Source: Gammaproteobacteria bacterium (lineage in GTDB: Bacteria > Pseudomonadota > Gammaproteobacteria > Pseudomonadales > Halieaceae). From it: DNA of 19,719 nucleotides. The notes beneath the pieces were generated by a model that had not been told where the DNA came from, searched no databases, and worked only from the letters and a program-made list of their open reading frames with translations. Shown here one piece after another: positions 1 through 8,086 of this stretch. The translations under genes and the position numbers were made by a program. The stretch covers positions 1 through 19,719 of the forward strand of contig JAOUDU010000003.1 of the NCBI GenBank assembly GCA_029859085.1. The letters run 5' to 3'. Position 1 is the first letter of the stretch. Each line of letters opens with the position of its first letter.

Positions 1-2
1 AC

Positions 3-1634
3 AGGATCCAGCGCCGGGACCTGATGGCGCTGTTCATGCCAATCGTCCGCGATGCGGCGATGGACAGCTTCGGCCAGTTCGAGGAACTGCGCCAGCAGGT
101 GAAACAGGTCAAGCAACACACGCTGGATCACCTCGATCACTACCTCGCACAGTTCGAGCGGGAGGCACTGCAAAACGGCAATCACGTTCACTTCGCCGGC
201 AATGGCGACGAAATGAACAGCATCGTGCTCGAAATATGCCAGCAGCACAGCGCCCGCCGCATCGTGAAGGGCAAGTCGATGGTCACCGAGGAAACCGCCC
301 TCAACGACTATCTCAAGCGCGCCGGCCTGCGCGTGATGGAGACCGACCTGGGCGAGTACATCATCCAGCAGGCGGGGGAGACCCCGAGTCATATCGTCGG
401 GCCCGCGCTGCACAAATCCGCCGCTGACATTCGCAAGCTGTTCCTGGCCAAACACGATCTCGGGGAGCGCGACCTGGCAGAGACCTCGGACATGGTGGGC
501 GAAGCCAGGGAGGTCCTGCGCGAGCATTTCCTGAAGGCCGAAGTGGGCATCATCGGCGCCAACGCCCTGATTGCGGAGAACGGCTACAGCATGCTGGTCA
601 CCAACGAGGGCAATGGCGACCTGTGTGCCAACCTGCCCAACGTGCTGATCGTCTGTGCCACTATCGACCGGGTACTGCCGCGGGCAACGGATGCCACCGC
701 GATGCTGCGACTGCTGGTGCGTTCCGCCACCGGCCAGGCCCAGACCTGCTATACCAGTTTTTACTCCGGCCCGAGGCGCGAACAGGACATCGACGGCCCA
801 CTGGAAACCCACATCGTGCTGCTGGATAACCGGCGCACCGAGATCCTGGCCAGCGACTACCGCGAAATGCTGCAGTGCATACGCTGCGGGGCCTGCCTCA
901 ATCACTGCCCGATTTACGCCGCCGTGGGCGGGCATGCCTATGGCTGGGTCTACCAGGGTCCCATGGGCTCGGTCCTGACGCCGCTGCTGACGTCCCTGGA
1001 ACAGAGCGCCGCGCTGCCCAACGCCTGCACCAGTTGTGGCCGCTGCGCCGAGGTCTGCCCGGCCGACATTCCCCTGCCCGACCTGCTGCGGGACCTGCGC
1101 CACGACGAGACCCGGCAGAAATTGTCATCTCCCCGCTGGCGCCTGGGGCTGCGGCTCCATGCCTGGCTGGCGCGACACCCGATGCTTTACCACGCCCTCA
1201 CCGGGCTGGGTATTTTCTCACTGCACCTGCTGGGACGGCGCAAGGGCAGTTTCAGCCGCCTGCCGCTGGCGGCCGGCTGGACCAGCCAGCGGGACTTCCC
1301 CGCGCCCGAGGGCAAAACCTTCATGCACCAGTACGCCGCCATGCAGCGCGAGGACCAGGCCCGGGAGCACAAGGCGGCGCATGCCGCGGAGTCCCCACCG
1401 GCGCCAGGGCCCGAAAAATCCGCCCGACCCAAAACGAAAAGGACCAGACCGGCCAGGCCCGGGAAGACGCGGGCTCGCACCGACCAGGCGCCCCCCGGCA
1501 AGGCCGCTGCCGGCAAAACCAGGTCCCGCAGGCCAGCCCAGGGGAGAGCCCCGAGCGAACGCATAGAACCCAGCCTGGGAACAGACTGGGCAGGTGAAGC
1601 CGATAACGATGCAGGTGGGCCCGATGAGCGATAG
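3..1634 (+). CDS. lutB: LutB-type lactate utilisation iron-sulfur protein, 5'-incomplete
   Basis: This is the iron-sulfur, electron-transferring subunit of the LutABC (LldEFG) L-lactate oxidation complex, a cytoplasmic system feeding electrons to the respiratory chain. The LUD domain covers the N-terminal half. Two 4Fe-4S ferredoxin motifs follow, with cysteines at C285/C288/C291/C295 and C335/C338/C341/C345 (numbered from the ATG at 24). The frame is open back to base 3. Family members usually have about 40 more residues ahead of the EELRQQVKQVKQHTL region, and no good ribosome site precedes the ATG at 24, so the gene probably starts upstream of the window. Beyond about residue 445 there is a low-complexity tail rich in Lys, Arg, Pro and Ala that is not part of the usual family core. 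The stop overlaps lutC by 11 bases, so the two are probably translationally coupled. A LutA partner would be expected upstream, outside the window. Confidence 0.87.
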   Translation, partial: RIQRRDLMALFMPIVRDAAMDSFGQFEELRQQVKQVKQHTLDHLDHYLAQFEREALQNGNHVHFAGNGDEMNSIVLEICQQHSARRIVKGKSMVTEETALNDYLKRAGLRVMETDLGEYIIQQAGETPSHIVGPALHKSAADIRKLFLAKHDLGERDLAETSDMVGEAREVLREHFLKAEVGIIGANALIAENGYSMLVTNEGNGDLCANLPNVLIVCATIDRVLPRATDATAMLRLLVRSATGQAQTCYTSFYSGPRREQDIDGPLETHIVLLDNRRTEILASDYREMLQCIRCGACLNHCPIYAAVGGHAYGWVYQGPMGSVLTPLLTSLEQSAALPNACTSCGRCAEVCPADIPLPDLLRDLRHDETRQKLSSPRWRLGLRLHAWLARHPMLYHALTGLGIFSLHLLGRRKGSFSRLPLAAGWTSQRDFPAPEGKTFMHQYAAMQREDQAREHKAAHAAESPPAPGPEKSARPKTKRTRPARPGKTRARTDQAPPGKAAAGKTRSRRPAQGRAPSERIEPSLGTDWAGEADNDAGGPDER

Positions 1635-2322
1635 TCCACGCTCGCACATCTTTGCCCGGGTGCAGCGGGCCAGCCGCCCGGCGGAAGCCGAGGCCATCCA
1701 GCGCGACCTCGATGCGCTTGGTACTGCACCCCGCGCCGACCTGCCCGCGCCCGACCTGGCAACCGCTTTCCTTGCCAATGTACTGAAAAACTCCGGCACC
1801 GTGGACTGCGTCGCCAATCGCTCAGGCGTGGTCAAGGCCCTGGCGGAATACCTGTACCGGCATTTTCGCAGCCACCGCCTGGTGGCCGGCAACGATCCCA
1901 ACCTGGCGGCCATGCCCTGGCGCGAGGCAGGTGTGCTGCCGCGCTTTGGCACGGTGGAACCGGGCGAACCGGTCGCCCTGAGTTACGCCCTGCTGGGTGT
2001 GGCGGAAATCGGCGCCATCGTCACCGTGACCGGCAAGGCCAATCCGGCGGCGAACAACCTGTTGAGCGAACACCACATCGTAGTGGTGGACGCCACGCGG
2101 CTGGTGCCTGACATGGAAAGTGCCTGGAAGCGAATCGGGGAGGAAACCGCGAAGAGCGGCCGGCCGCGGGGCATCAATTTTATTGCCGGCCCCTCGAGTA
2201 CCGGGGACATCGAGGGGAAACTGGTCTACGGTGCCCACGGCCCCCGCAACTGGCACGTCATCCTGATGGGTGATGTGCCGGCGACGGCACTGGCAGAGGC
2301 CCACACACTGGCGGGCCGCTAG
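1624..2322 (+). CDS. lutC: LutC/YkgG-type LUD-domain protein
   Basis: This is the third subunit of the LutABC lactate oxidation system, a small LUD-domain (formerly DUF162) protein of 232 residues, the normal family length. Recognisable family blocks are the segment around residues 125-160 (GVAEIGAIVTVTG, then HHIVVV) and the C-terminal FIAGPSSTGDIE and YGAHGPRNWHVIL segments at about 187-214. Its catalytic role is not well defined in the family. The chosen start is the ATG at 1624, preceded by AGGTGG at 1613-1618. Earlier in-frame starts exist at 1594 (GTG) and 1609 (ATG), but they add residues without family resemblance. It overlaps the end of lutB by 11 bases. Its stop lies one base from the stop of the convergent SYLF gene, leaving no room for a separate terminator. 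Confidence 0.88.
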   Translation: MSDSPRSHIFARVQRASRPAEAEAIQRDLDALGTAPRADLPAPDLATAFLANVLKNSGTVDCVANRSGVVKALAEYLYRHFRSHRLVAGNDPNLAAMPWREAGVLPRFGTVEPGEPVALSYALLGVAEIGAIVTVTGKANPAANNLLSEHHIVVVDATRLVPDMESAWKRIGEETAKSGRPRGINFIAGPSSTGDIEGKLVYGAHGPRNWHVILMGDVPATALAEAHTLAGR

Positions 2323-2323
2323 C

Positions 2324-3004
2324 TCAGCGTACCTGTACCGGGTATCCCGGGGCCGGAGCTGCTCCCGGCGCCGGAGCCGATGCCGGGGCTGGAGCTGTCG
2401 CCGGGGCGGGCGCCTGTGCCGCGCCCAGCGGCTTGTAGCTGTACTTCTGGCCGCCCAGCGCCACTTCAAACATCAGGCCACCCCTGGCAATGGTGAACAC
2501 CGCCAGGCCGCGGCGATAGCCGCCGTGGGCCGTGGCCGCATCGTTGCGCCCACCGCTGGCGCCCGCCGCCAGGCCGCCGGTGGTACTGGCGTCCGCTGAC
2601 ACACCGGCGGTGACCGCGACCGCGGTGGCCTGGGCACTGAACTCGAAATTGCCCGAGGTGAACTCCTGGTAGGCCGACTGGTTCTGGAAAAAGATGATCT
2701 GGCTGTAGGCCTGGCCGCCCAACTGCCAACCCGCTGTGAGCTGGGTCATCGAGGTATCGCCCACGTACTGGCCGGCGGCGTAGACCCGCCCCTCGCCGTA
2801 GGCTCCCCCCAGCACAAAACCGATCTTGCCTATGGTCGGGAACACGGCATAGCCGTAGGCGCTGTTAAAAAACTTGCCGCTCTCCCCCGCATTCCGGAAC
2901 GCATTGACCGTGGCGCTGTAATCGTCCGCGCGGGCCGGCGCAACCGCCAGCAACACCAGGGACAGGAATGGCACGAGAAAACCGGCCGTGAATAGTTTTT
3001 GCAT
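2324..3004 (-). CDS. Secreted SYLF-domain (Ysc84-like) lipid-binding protein
   Basis: This 226-residue protein has a clear Sec signal peptide: basic start, hydrophobic core at about 5-22, and a likely cut after ARA at about residue 26. The mature part is a SYLF/Ysc84 domain, a family linked to phosphoinositide or lipid binding in eukaryotes and of unknown role in most bacteria. Typical features are the early FFNSAYGYAVFPTIGK block, a glycine-rich GGAYGEG strand, and the LTAGWQLGGQAYSQIIFF core followed by GNFEFSAQATAVA. From about residue 195 the protein ends in an Ala-Pro low-complexity tail (repeats of APAPA type), probably a flexible linker or cell-wall/membrane-proximal segment. The start has AAGGTG about 8 bases upstream. 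A sigma70-like promoter lies in the gap to ppc, so it probably has its own transcript. It converges on lutC. Confidence 0.87.
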   Translation of the reverse strand: MQKLFTAGFLVPFLSLVLLAVAPARADDYSATVNAFRNAGESGKFFNSAYGYAVFPTIGKIGFVLGGAYGEGRVYAAGQYVGDTSMTQLTAGWQLGGQAYSQIIFFQNQSAYQEFTSGNFEFSAQATAVAVTAGVSADASTTGGLAAGASGGRNDAATAHGGYRRGLAVFTIARGGLMFEVALGGQKYSYKPLGAAQAPAPATAPAPASAPAPGAAPAPGYPVQVR

Positions 3005-3052
3005 ATCAGTACACCTTCATCGTGGGAATGGGTGGCGAGTCAGAACACCGCC

Positions 3053-3081
3053 ATTTTCGGTTGGCAGGCACACAGGGTCAA
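3053..3081 (-). promoter_or_regulatory. Putative sigma70 promoter for the SYLF gene
   Basis: On the minus strand TTGACC (3081-3076) is followed, after exactly 17 bases, by GAAAAT (3058-3053), about 50 bases ahead of the SYLF start codon. The first box matches the -35 consensus in 5 of 6 positions and the second matches -10 in 4 of 6. This lies within the 121-base gap between ppc and the SYLF gene. It is a sequence match only. Confidence 0.4.
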
Positions 3082-3125
3082 GGCATTGTCTCTCGAGCCA
3101 TCTGCCGAAACGGTCTCAGGCGGTT

Positions 3126-5753
3126 TCAGCCGGTATTGCGCATGCCGGCGGCTACCCCGGCTATAGTGACCATAATCGCCCGCTCCAGCACCGGCTCCGG
3201 GGCCTGCCGGTTGCGCTGCAGCAGTTCCGCCTGCAGCATGTTGAGCGGTTCGATGTAGATATTGCGCAGGCGCAGGGATTCGCTGATCCAGGGTTCGTCT
3301 GCGAGCAGCTGCGGCCGGCCGGCTATTTCCAGTACGGTGGCGGTATCGCCGGCCAGCTGCTGGCGCAGTGCAGCGCCGATACGGCGCAGTTCGGCCGGCA
3401 CCAGGCACTCATCGTAATAGGCGGAAATACCCGCATCGGCCTTGGCGAACACCATTTCGAGCATGGCCAGGCGGGTGGCGAAAAACGGCCAGATCGCGAC
3501 CATCTCCCGCAGCATATCCCCCTGGCCCCGGTCCAGCGCCCGGCGCAGCGCGGCCCCGGCCCCCAGCCAGGCGGGCAGGATCAGCCGGTTCTGGGACCAG
3601 GCGAAAATCCAGGGAATCGCCCGCAGGCTTTCGATACCGCCTGAGCCGGCGCGGCGCGCGGGCCGCGAGCCCAGCGGCAGCTTGCCCAGCTCCTGCTCCG
3701 GGGTGGCGTGGCGAAAATAGGCGACGAAATCCGGCTCCCGGCGCACCACTGCCCGGTAGGCCTCGCAGGACTCATCGGCCAGGGAAGACATCAATTCCCG
3801 CCACTGGGCCCGCGGCGCGGGCGGGGTGAGCAGGTTGGCCCGGCAGATGGCACCGGTATAGAGCGCCAGGGTTTTCACCGCCATCGAGGTCCAGCCCAGC
3901 TTGGCCCGTATCATCTCGCCCTGTTCGGTCACCCGCAGGCCGTTGCGCAGCGAGCCGGGAGGCTGGGACAGCAGCGCCTCCCGGGCGGGTGCGCCGCCGC
4001 GCCCGATCGTGCCGCCGCGGCCGTGGAACAGGGTCAGGCGGGTATCGTAGTCACCGCAGACCTGCAGCAGTTCCTCCTGGGCGCGGTACTGGGCCCAGGC
4101 GGCCGCCAGTACGCCGGCATCCTTGGCGGAATCGGAATAGCCGATCATCACCATCAACTGGCCCCTGATATGGCCCCGGTACCAGTTGTCCTGCAACAGC
4201 GCGCGCACCACCTCCTGCGCGCGGGACAGGTCGTCCAGGGTCTCGAACAGGGGCGCCACCGCCAGGTTGTGGCCGCAGCCGGCCTCTCTCAGCAGCAGGT
4301 GCACCGCCAGCACGTCCGAGGCCTGGCGCGCCATCGAAATGACGTAGGCGCCCAGGGCCTGGGGCGGCTGGCCGGCCACCACCGCGCAGGTGTCGAGCAC
4401 CTCCTGCACTTCGGCGGACGGCTGCCACTGGAGCGGCACCAGCGGGCGGCGGCCGGCCAGTTCCCGCAGCAGGAAAGCGCGCCGCTGTTCCTCGTCCCAG
4501 GCGGCGTAGTCGCCCAGGCCCAGCCAGGTGGTGAGCTCAGACAGGGCCTGGGTATGGCGGGCGCTGTCCTGGCGCACATCGTGGCGCACCAGGTGCACGC
4601 CGAAGCAGCGCACCCGGCGCAGCAGGTCCAGCAGCGCGCCGTCGGCGATTATCTGCATTCCGCACTCCAGCAGGGACTGGTAGCAGGCGTGCAGCGGCTG
4701 CCACAGCTGGTCGACGCTGTGCAGGATCTCTCCCTCGGGCGGAATCTCCCCCGCCAGCTCCGCCTCGATGGCCGCGCGGGTATGGCGCAGCAGCTCGCGC
4801 AACCGGCGCAGCACTACCCGGTAGGGCTCGTGGGCGCCCCCCGCCAGTTGCCGCAATGCGTCGCTGCAGCGGGTCATCGACAGTTCTTCCACCAGTTGCA
4901 TGACATCCGCCAGGTACAGGTCGGCGGCCTGCCAGCGACTGAGCAGCATCACCTCGGCGGTGACCCGGGCGGTGACATTGGGATTGCCGTCCCGGTCGCC
5001 CCCCATCCAGGACACAAAGGACACCGGCGATATATCCAGCGGCAGCTGCACGCCGCAGCTGTCGTAAAGGGCGCGGTCCAGGCGGCGCAGGAATTCCGGC
5101 ACCGCCCGCCACAGGGAGTCCTCCACCACCGCGAAGCCCCACTTGGCCTCGTCCACCGGGGTGGGCCGCTCCACCCGGAAATCGTCACCAAACCAGATCT
5201 GGGCGAGCAGCTCACGCAGGCGCAGGTGCAGGCGCTCCCGCTCCCGCCCGGTGAGTCCGTCCAGTTCCAGCTGGGCAAGGCAGCGGCCGATCTCGCCGTG
5301 CTTGTGGATCAGGGTGCGGCGGGTGATCTCGGTGGGATGGGCGGTCAGTACGAGCTCGATGCGCAGGTCACGCACGGCGGCCACTACCGCATCGGTCGCC
5401 ACCCCTTCCTCCAGCAGCTCACCGATGCCCGTGGCCAGGCTGCGGGAGGCGGACAGCAGCGGGTCCGCGCCGCGGGAAACATTGTGGTGCTGGTCGGCGA
5501 TATTGGCGAGATTGAGGAACTGGCTGAAGGCCCGCGCCACCGGCACCAGCTGCTCATTGCCCAGGTTTTGCAGCACCCCCTGCAGTTCTTCGCGGGCGCC
5601 CGCGGAACCCTCCCGGGCGCTTTTGGAGAGCCGCCGGATCTGTTCAACCAGGTCGAGGAAAGGCTGGCCTTCCGCGGCGGCAATGGTCTCGCCCAGCAGC
5701 CGGCCGAGGAAACTGACATTGCCGCGCAGGGACGCGTAGGCGGACTCGTTCAC
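3126..5753 (-). CDS. ppc: Phosphoenolpyruvate carboxylase
   Basis: This cytoplasmic enzyme carboxylates PEP with bicarbonate to oxaloacetate and phosphate, the main anaplerotic entry to the TCA cycle. Its 875 residues match the bacterial family length (E. coli 883). Signature motifs are intact: the catalytic histidine block [12 protein letters not shown] with H139, the [10 protein letters not shown] loop with K544, the substrate loop [12 protein letters not shown] with R579 and R585, and the conserved C-terminal RNTG that closes the active site. The start is GTG at 5753, with only a weak GGGG upstream, so expression may depend on a separate promoter in the 94-base gap after the gap terminator. 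It lies downstream of gap on the same strand but is separated from it by that terminator. No clear terminator follows its stop. The bacterial enzymes are usually allosterically controlled by acetyl-CoA and aspartate, which cannot be judged here. Confidence 0.97.
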   Translation of the reverse strand: MNESAYASLRGNVSFLGRLLGETIAAAEGQPFLDLVEQIRRLSKSAREGSAGAREELQGVLQNLGNEQLVPVARAFSQFLNLANIADQHHNVSRGADPLLSASRSLATGIGELLEEGVATDAVVAAVRDLRIELVLTAHPTEITRRTLIHKHGEIGRCLAQLELDGLTGRERERLHLRLRELLAQIWFGDDFRVERPTPVDEAKWGFAVVEDSLWRAVPEFLRRLDRALYDSCGVQLPLDISPVSFVSWMGGDRDGNPNVTARVTAEVMLLSRWQAADLYLADVMQLVEELSMTRCSDALRQLAGGAHEPYRVVLRRLRELLRHTRAAIEAELAGEIPPEGEILHSVDQLWQPLHACYQSLLECGMQIIADGALLDLLRRVRCFGVHLVRHDVRQDSARHTQALSELTTWLGLGDYAAWDEEQRRAFLLRELAGRRPLVPLQWQPSAEVQEVLDTCAVVAGQPPQALGAYVISMARQASDVLAVHLLLREAGCGHNLAVAPLFETLDDLSRAQEVVRALLQDNWYRGHIRGQLMVMIGYSDSAKDAGVLAAAWAQYRAQEELLQVCGDYDTRLTLFHGRGGTIGRGGAPAREALLSQPPGSLRNGLRVTEQGEMIRAKLGWTSMAVKTLALYTGAICRANLLTPPAPRAQWRELMSSLADESCEAYRAVVRREPDFVAYFRHATPEQELGKLPLGSRPARRAGSGGIESLRAIPWIFAWSQNRLILPAWLGAGAALRRALDRGQGDMLREMVAIWPFFATRLAMLEMVFAKADAGISAYYDECLVPAELRRIGAALRQQLAGDTATVLEIAGRPQLLADEPWISESLRLRNIYIEPLNMLQAELLQRNRQAPEPVLERAIMVTIAGVAAGMRNTG

Positions 5754-5798
5754 TCTGGTGCCCCGTCGGATTGATTGCTGTGATTCCGGAGCCTACAG

Positions 5799-5820
5799 AA
5801 AAGGCCGCCGGAAGGCGACC
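5799..5820 (-). terminator. Rho-independent terminator after gap
   Basis: Read on the minus strand, a 7-base-pair stem (5820-5814 with 5809-5803, one G-T wobble) closes a TTCC loop and runs straight into TTTT CTGT. It lies 28 bases beyond the gap stop codon and separates the GAPDH pair from ppc. Confidence 0.7.
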
Positions 5821-5847
5821 TCGAGGGCGCCCCTGCAGGGTATGGCC

Positions 5848-6846
5848 TCAGGCCCGACCCAGCCGGGCCAGCAGGTCGCACACGCGGCAGGAATAACCCC
5901 ACTCGTTGTCATACCAGTTCAGCACCCGCAGGTAATGCCCCGCGGTGATCCCGGTGAAACCGGCGTCGTAGATCGACGAGTGGGAGTTGCCGATGATATC
6001 GGAGGAGACAATGGGCCGGTCGCTGAACTGCAGGATCCCCCGCAGCCGATCCGATTGGGAGGCCTCCTTGACGACGGCATGGACGTCCGCGACGCTGGCT
6101 TTCTTGCCCAGTTTGCAGAACAGGTCCACCACCGACCCGTCCGGCACCGGTACCCGGGCCGCCATACCGTGCAACTTGCCCTTGAGCTGGGGCAGCACTT
6201 CCCCCACCGCCTTGGCGGCGCCGGTGGAGGTGGGAATGATATTTTCCGCCGCCGCCCGGCTGCGGCGCCAGTCCGAGTGCGGAACATCCGCCAGCCGCTG
6301 GTCGTTGGTGTAGGCGTGCACGGTGTTGATCACACCCTCCTCGATGCCAAACGCCGCGTCCAGCACGCTGGCCATCGGCGCCAGGCAGTTGGTGGTGCAA
6401 CTGGCGTTGGAAATGATCCGGTGTTCCGGTCGCAGGCCCTCGTCGTTGACCCCCAGCACCACGGTGTAGTCCACCGGGTCCTTGGCGGGCACCGTGAGCA
6501 CAACATGGCGCGCGCCCGCCGCCAGGTGCTGCTCGAGTTGCTCGCGCTTGCGGAACACGCCGGTCGATTCCACCACGACATCGACACCCAGCGCGGCCCA
6601 GGGAATATCCGCCGGACTGCGCTCGCTGAGCAGTTTCACCTTGCTCTTGGCGGTCACCAGGTGCCCGTCTTCCAGCTTGAGGGCCTTGCCGAAGGGGCCC
6701 ATCACCGTGTCGTAGTCCAGCAGGTAGCGCAGCGCCTCGTAGTCGAACAGGTCGTTGACGGCAACGACGTCGATACCCTCGACATTCTCGAGGATGCGGA
6801 AAACCGAACGGCCGATACGGCCAAATCCATTGATCCCGATTTTCAT
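5848..6846 (-). CDS. gap: Glyceraldehyde-3-phosphate dehydrogenase, type I
   Basis: This enzyme converts glyceraldehyde 3-phosphate, NAD and phosphate to 1,3-bisphosphoglycerate in glycolysis, and runs in reverse in gluconeogenesis. It has 332 residues, the family norm. The Rossmann start INGFGRIGR, the catalytic block SNASCTTNC with C150, the partner H177 in VHAYTNDQ, the phosphate-site residues around T208-G209 and R231, and the C-terminal WYDNEWGYS are all present, so it should be active. An acidic residue after the second strand (NDLF) suggests NAD preference. The ATG at 6846 shares a base with the TAA of the preceding GAPDH-like gene (TAATG), and a strong AGGAGG lies 7 bases upstream inside that gene. 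The two should be co-transcribed and translationally coupled. A terminator follows. Confidence 0.97.
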   Translation of the reverse strand: MKIGINGFGRIGRSVFRILENVEGIDVVAVNDLFDYEALRYLLDYDTVMGPFGKALKLEDGHLVTAKSKVKLLSERSPADIPWAALGVDVVVESTGVFRKREQLEQHLAAGARHVVLTVPAKDPVDYTVVLGVNDEGLRPEHRIISNASCTTNCLAPMASVLDAAFGIEEGVINTVHAYTNDQRLADVPHSDWRRSRAAAENIIPTSTGAAKAVGEVLPQLKGKLHGMAARVPVPDGSVVDLFCKLGKKASVADVHAVVKEASQSDRLRGILQFSDRPIVSSDIIGNSHSSIYDAGFTGITAGHYLRVLNWYDNEWGYSCRVCDLLARLGRA

Positions 6847-7862
6847 TACGCTGCCTCCTGCTGCACGTCCAGTTGCCGGTAGATCCGCACCACGTCCAGC
6901 AGCCGGGCCGCGTGGCCGAGGTTCTCGTACCAGCTGAGGGTCTTGATAATGTTGTTGCCGGCCTTGAGCGTGCCCTTGGTATCAAACAACAGTGACAGCG
7001 GGTTGCCGATGACATCCGATGACACAATCGGATCTTCCACTACCCCGATGATGCCCGGCAGCTTCGCGTCGCGCATCGCCTGGTTGATATCCTCGACCCC
7101 CACCTCCGCATCTCCCAGCACCAGGTTGACATCCAGCAGGCAGCCTTCGTGAATGGGAACATTGAGTGCGGAAGTGAGAAACTTGCCGTCGAACCGGGGC
7201 AGGATACGCCCCAGCCAGGCGCCCGCCTCATGGCTGTTGGGTATGATATTTTCCGCGGCGGAGCGGCTGCGGCGGATATCACTGCCGGCATAGTCCTGCA
7301 GCGCCTGGTCGGAAGTGTATGAGTGGATAGTGGTCATGCTGCCGCACTCGATCGTGAAGCTGCGGGACAGCACGTGCAACAGCAGGCACAGCGCGGTCGT
7401 GGTCGCCGAGCCGGCGGAGATCATGCAATCCGTGGCCGCGGCCTCGGCGTCATTGATCCCGGGAATGACGATGCGGTCGATGCCGTCCGTCGGCAGGGTG
7501 CGCAACAGCACACGGGGGGCGCCATTGCCCAGGTGATCCTGCATGTAGCTGGTATCCCGGTACTTGCCGGTGGAGTCGATCACCATATCCACGCCGAAAA
7601 TATCCCAGGGCATTTCCGCCGGACGGTCGATCTGCAGCAGGCGCGTGCGGAAGCCCGGGTTGACCAGGAAATTGCCGTGCAATTCGTGCCGCTGGGGCTC
7701 CTTCACCTCGGCGCCGAGCAGGTAGTGCAGAATTTCGGGCTTGCCGATATCCGCCACTGCCACCACTTCGACATCGTCGCTGCGGGAGGCGAGCTCGTAA
7801 ATCTGGCGACCGGTCTGGCCGAAACCCATGATGCCCACCCTGATGGGCTTGCCTTGTGCCAT
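6846..7862 (-). CDS. GAPDH-like protein lacking the catalytic cysteine
   Basis: This 338-residue GAPDH homologue lies directly upstream of gap. The Rossmann entry GFGQTGR, the acid in VAVADIG, H180 in HSYTSDQ and the arginine-rich IRRSRSAAENIIP helix are retained, so the fold and NAD binding are probably preserved. The catalytic block reads ISAGSATTTA where gap has ISNASCTTNC: alanine A153 (codon GCG) replaces the nucleophilic cysteine and T156 replaces the asparagine. Other substrate-site positions are also changed: T208-G209 of gap become H211-E212, R231 becomes N234, and the C-terminal NEWGYS becomes NLGHAA. Standard phosphorylating GAPDH activity is therefore unlikely. The chosen start is the ATG at 7862 with AAGGAG 7 bases upstream. 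The frame is open to 7967, but those 35 extra residues do not resemble the family. It could be a regulatory pseudoenzyme, a hetero-tetramer partner of gap, or an enzyme with different chemistry. The function is unproven. Confidence 0.9.
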   Translation of the reverse strand: MAQGKPIRVGIMGFGQTGRQIYELASRSDDVEVVAVADIGKPEILHYLLGAEVKEPQRHELHGNFLVNPGFRTRLLQIDRPAEMPWDIFGVDMVIDSTGKYRDTSYMQDHLGNGAPRVLLRTLPTDGIDRIVIPGINDAEAAATDCMISAGSATTTALCLLLHVLSRSFTIECGSMTTIHSYTSDQALQDYAGSDIRRSRSAAENIIPNSHEAGAWLGRILPRFDGKFLTSALNVPIHEGCLLDVNLVLGDAEVGVEDINQAMRDAKLPGIIGVVEDPIVSSDVIGNPLSLLFDTKGTLKAGNNIIKTLSWYENLGHAARLLDVVRIYRQLDVQQEAA

Positions 7863-7959
7863 AAATGTTCTCCTTGCGTGCTGCCGGGTATGCGGGTTGG
7901 CTGCATTTGAGGTGCGTAAACCGTGCCCAAAGGTAACACGGCCCCCCTGCCTGCCGTTC

Positions 7960-7991
7960 ATTATCAACCAGGTCCGGCCCGGACTGGTTGA
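7960..7991 (-). promoter_or_regulatory. Putative -10 box overlapped by an inverted repeat
   Basis: An interrupted palindrome, TCAACCAG ... CTGGTTGA (7964-7991, arms extended by TCCGG/CCGGA around one unpaired G), sits in the 224-base gap ahead of the GAPDH pair. On the minus strand its proximal arm runs into GATAAT (7965-7960), a 5-of-6 match to the -10 box, about 100 bases ahead of the start codon. No good -35 box lies at the right distance, so an activator- or repressor-controlled promoter is a possibility. Alternatively it is an RNA hairpin at the end of the TSUP transcript, but it has no T-tract. Confidence 0.3.
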
Positions 7992-8086
7992 TCCACCGCA
8001 ACAAATGGCGTTCGATCCGGGGCCGTCGTGGAGTAACTGCAGTCACAAATCGCGACAGATGTGTGACACCAAAGCAGTGCCGGAGT

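Noticed and set aside
3708..5774. A long open frame on the plus strand opposite ppc
   Set aside because: It mirrors the codon structure of PEP carboxylase, which has all its catalytic motifs. The antisense product is low-complexity and unlike any family I know.
7863..7967. N-terminal extension of the GAPDH-like protein to an upstream ATG
   Set aside because: The 35 extra residues do not resemble GAPDH, and the internal ATG at 7862 has an AAGGAG at ideal spacing.
8042..8067. GTCACA ... TGTGAC inverted repeat resembling a CRP site
   Set aside because: The half-sites are in the reverse order and too far apart (14 bases) for a CRP site, which is TGTGA-N6-TCACA. No better reading was found.
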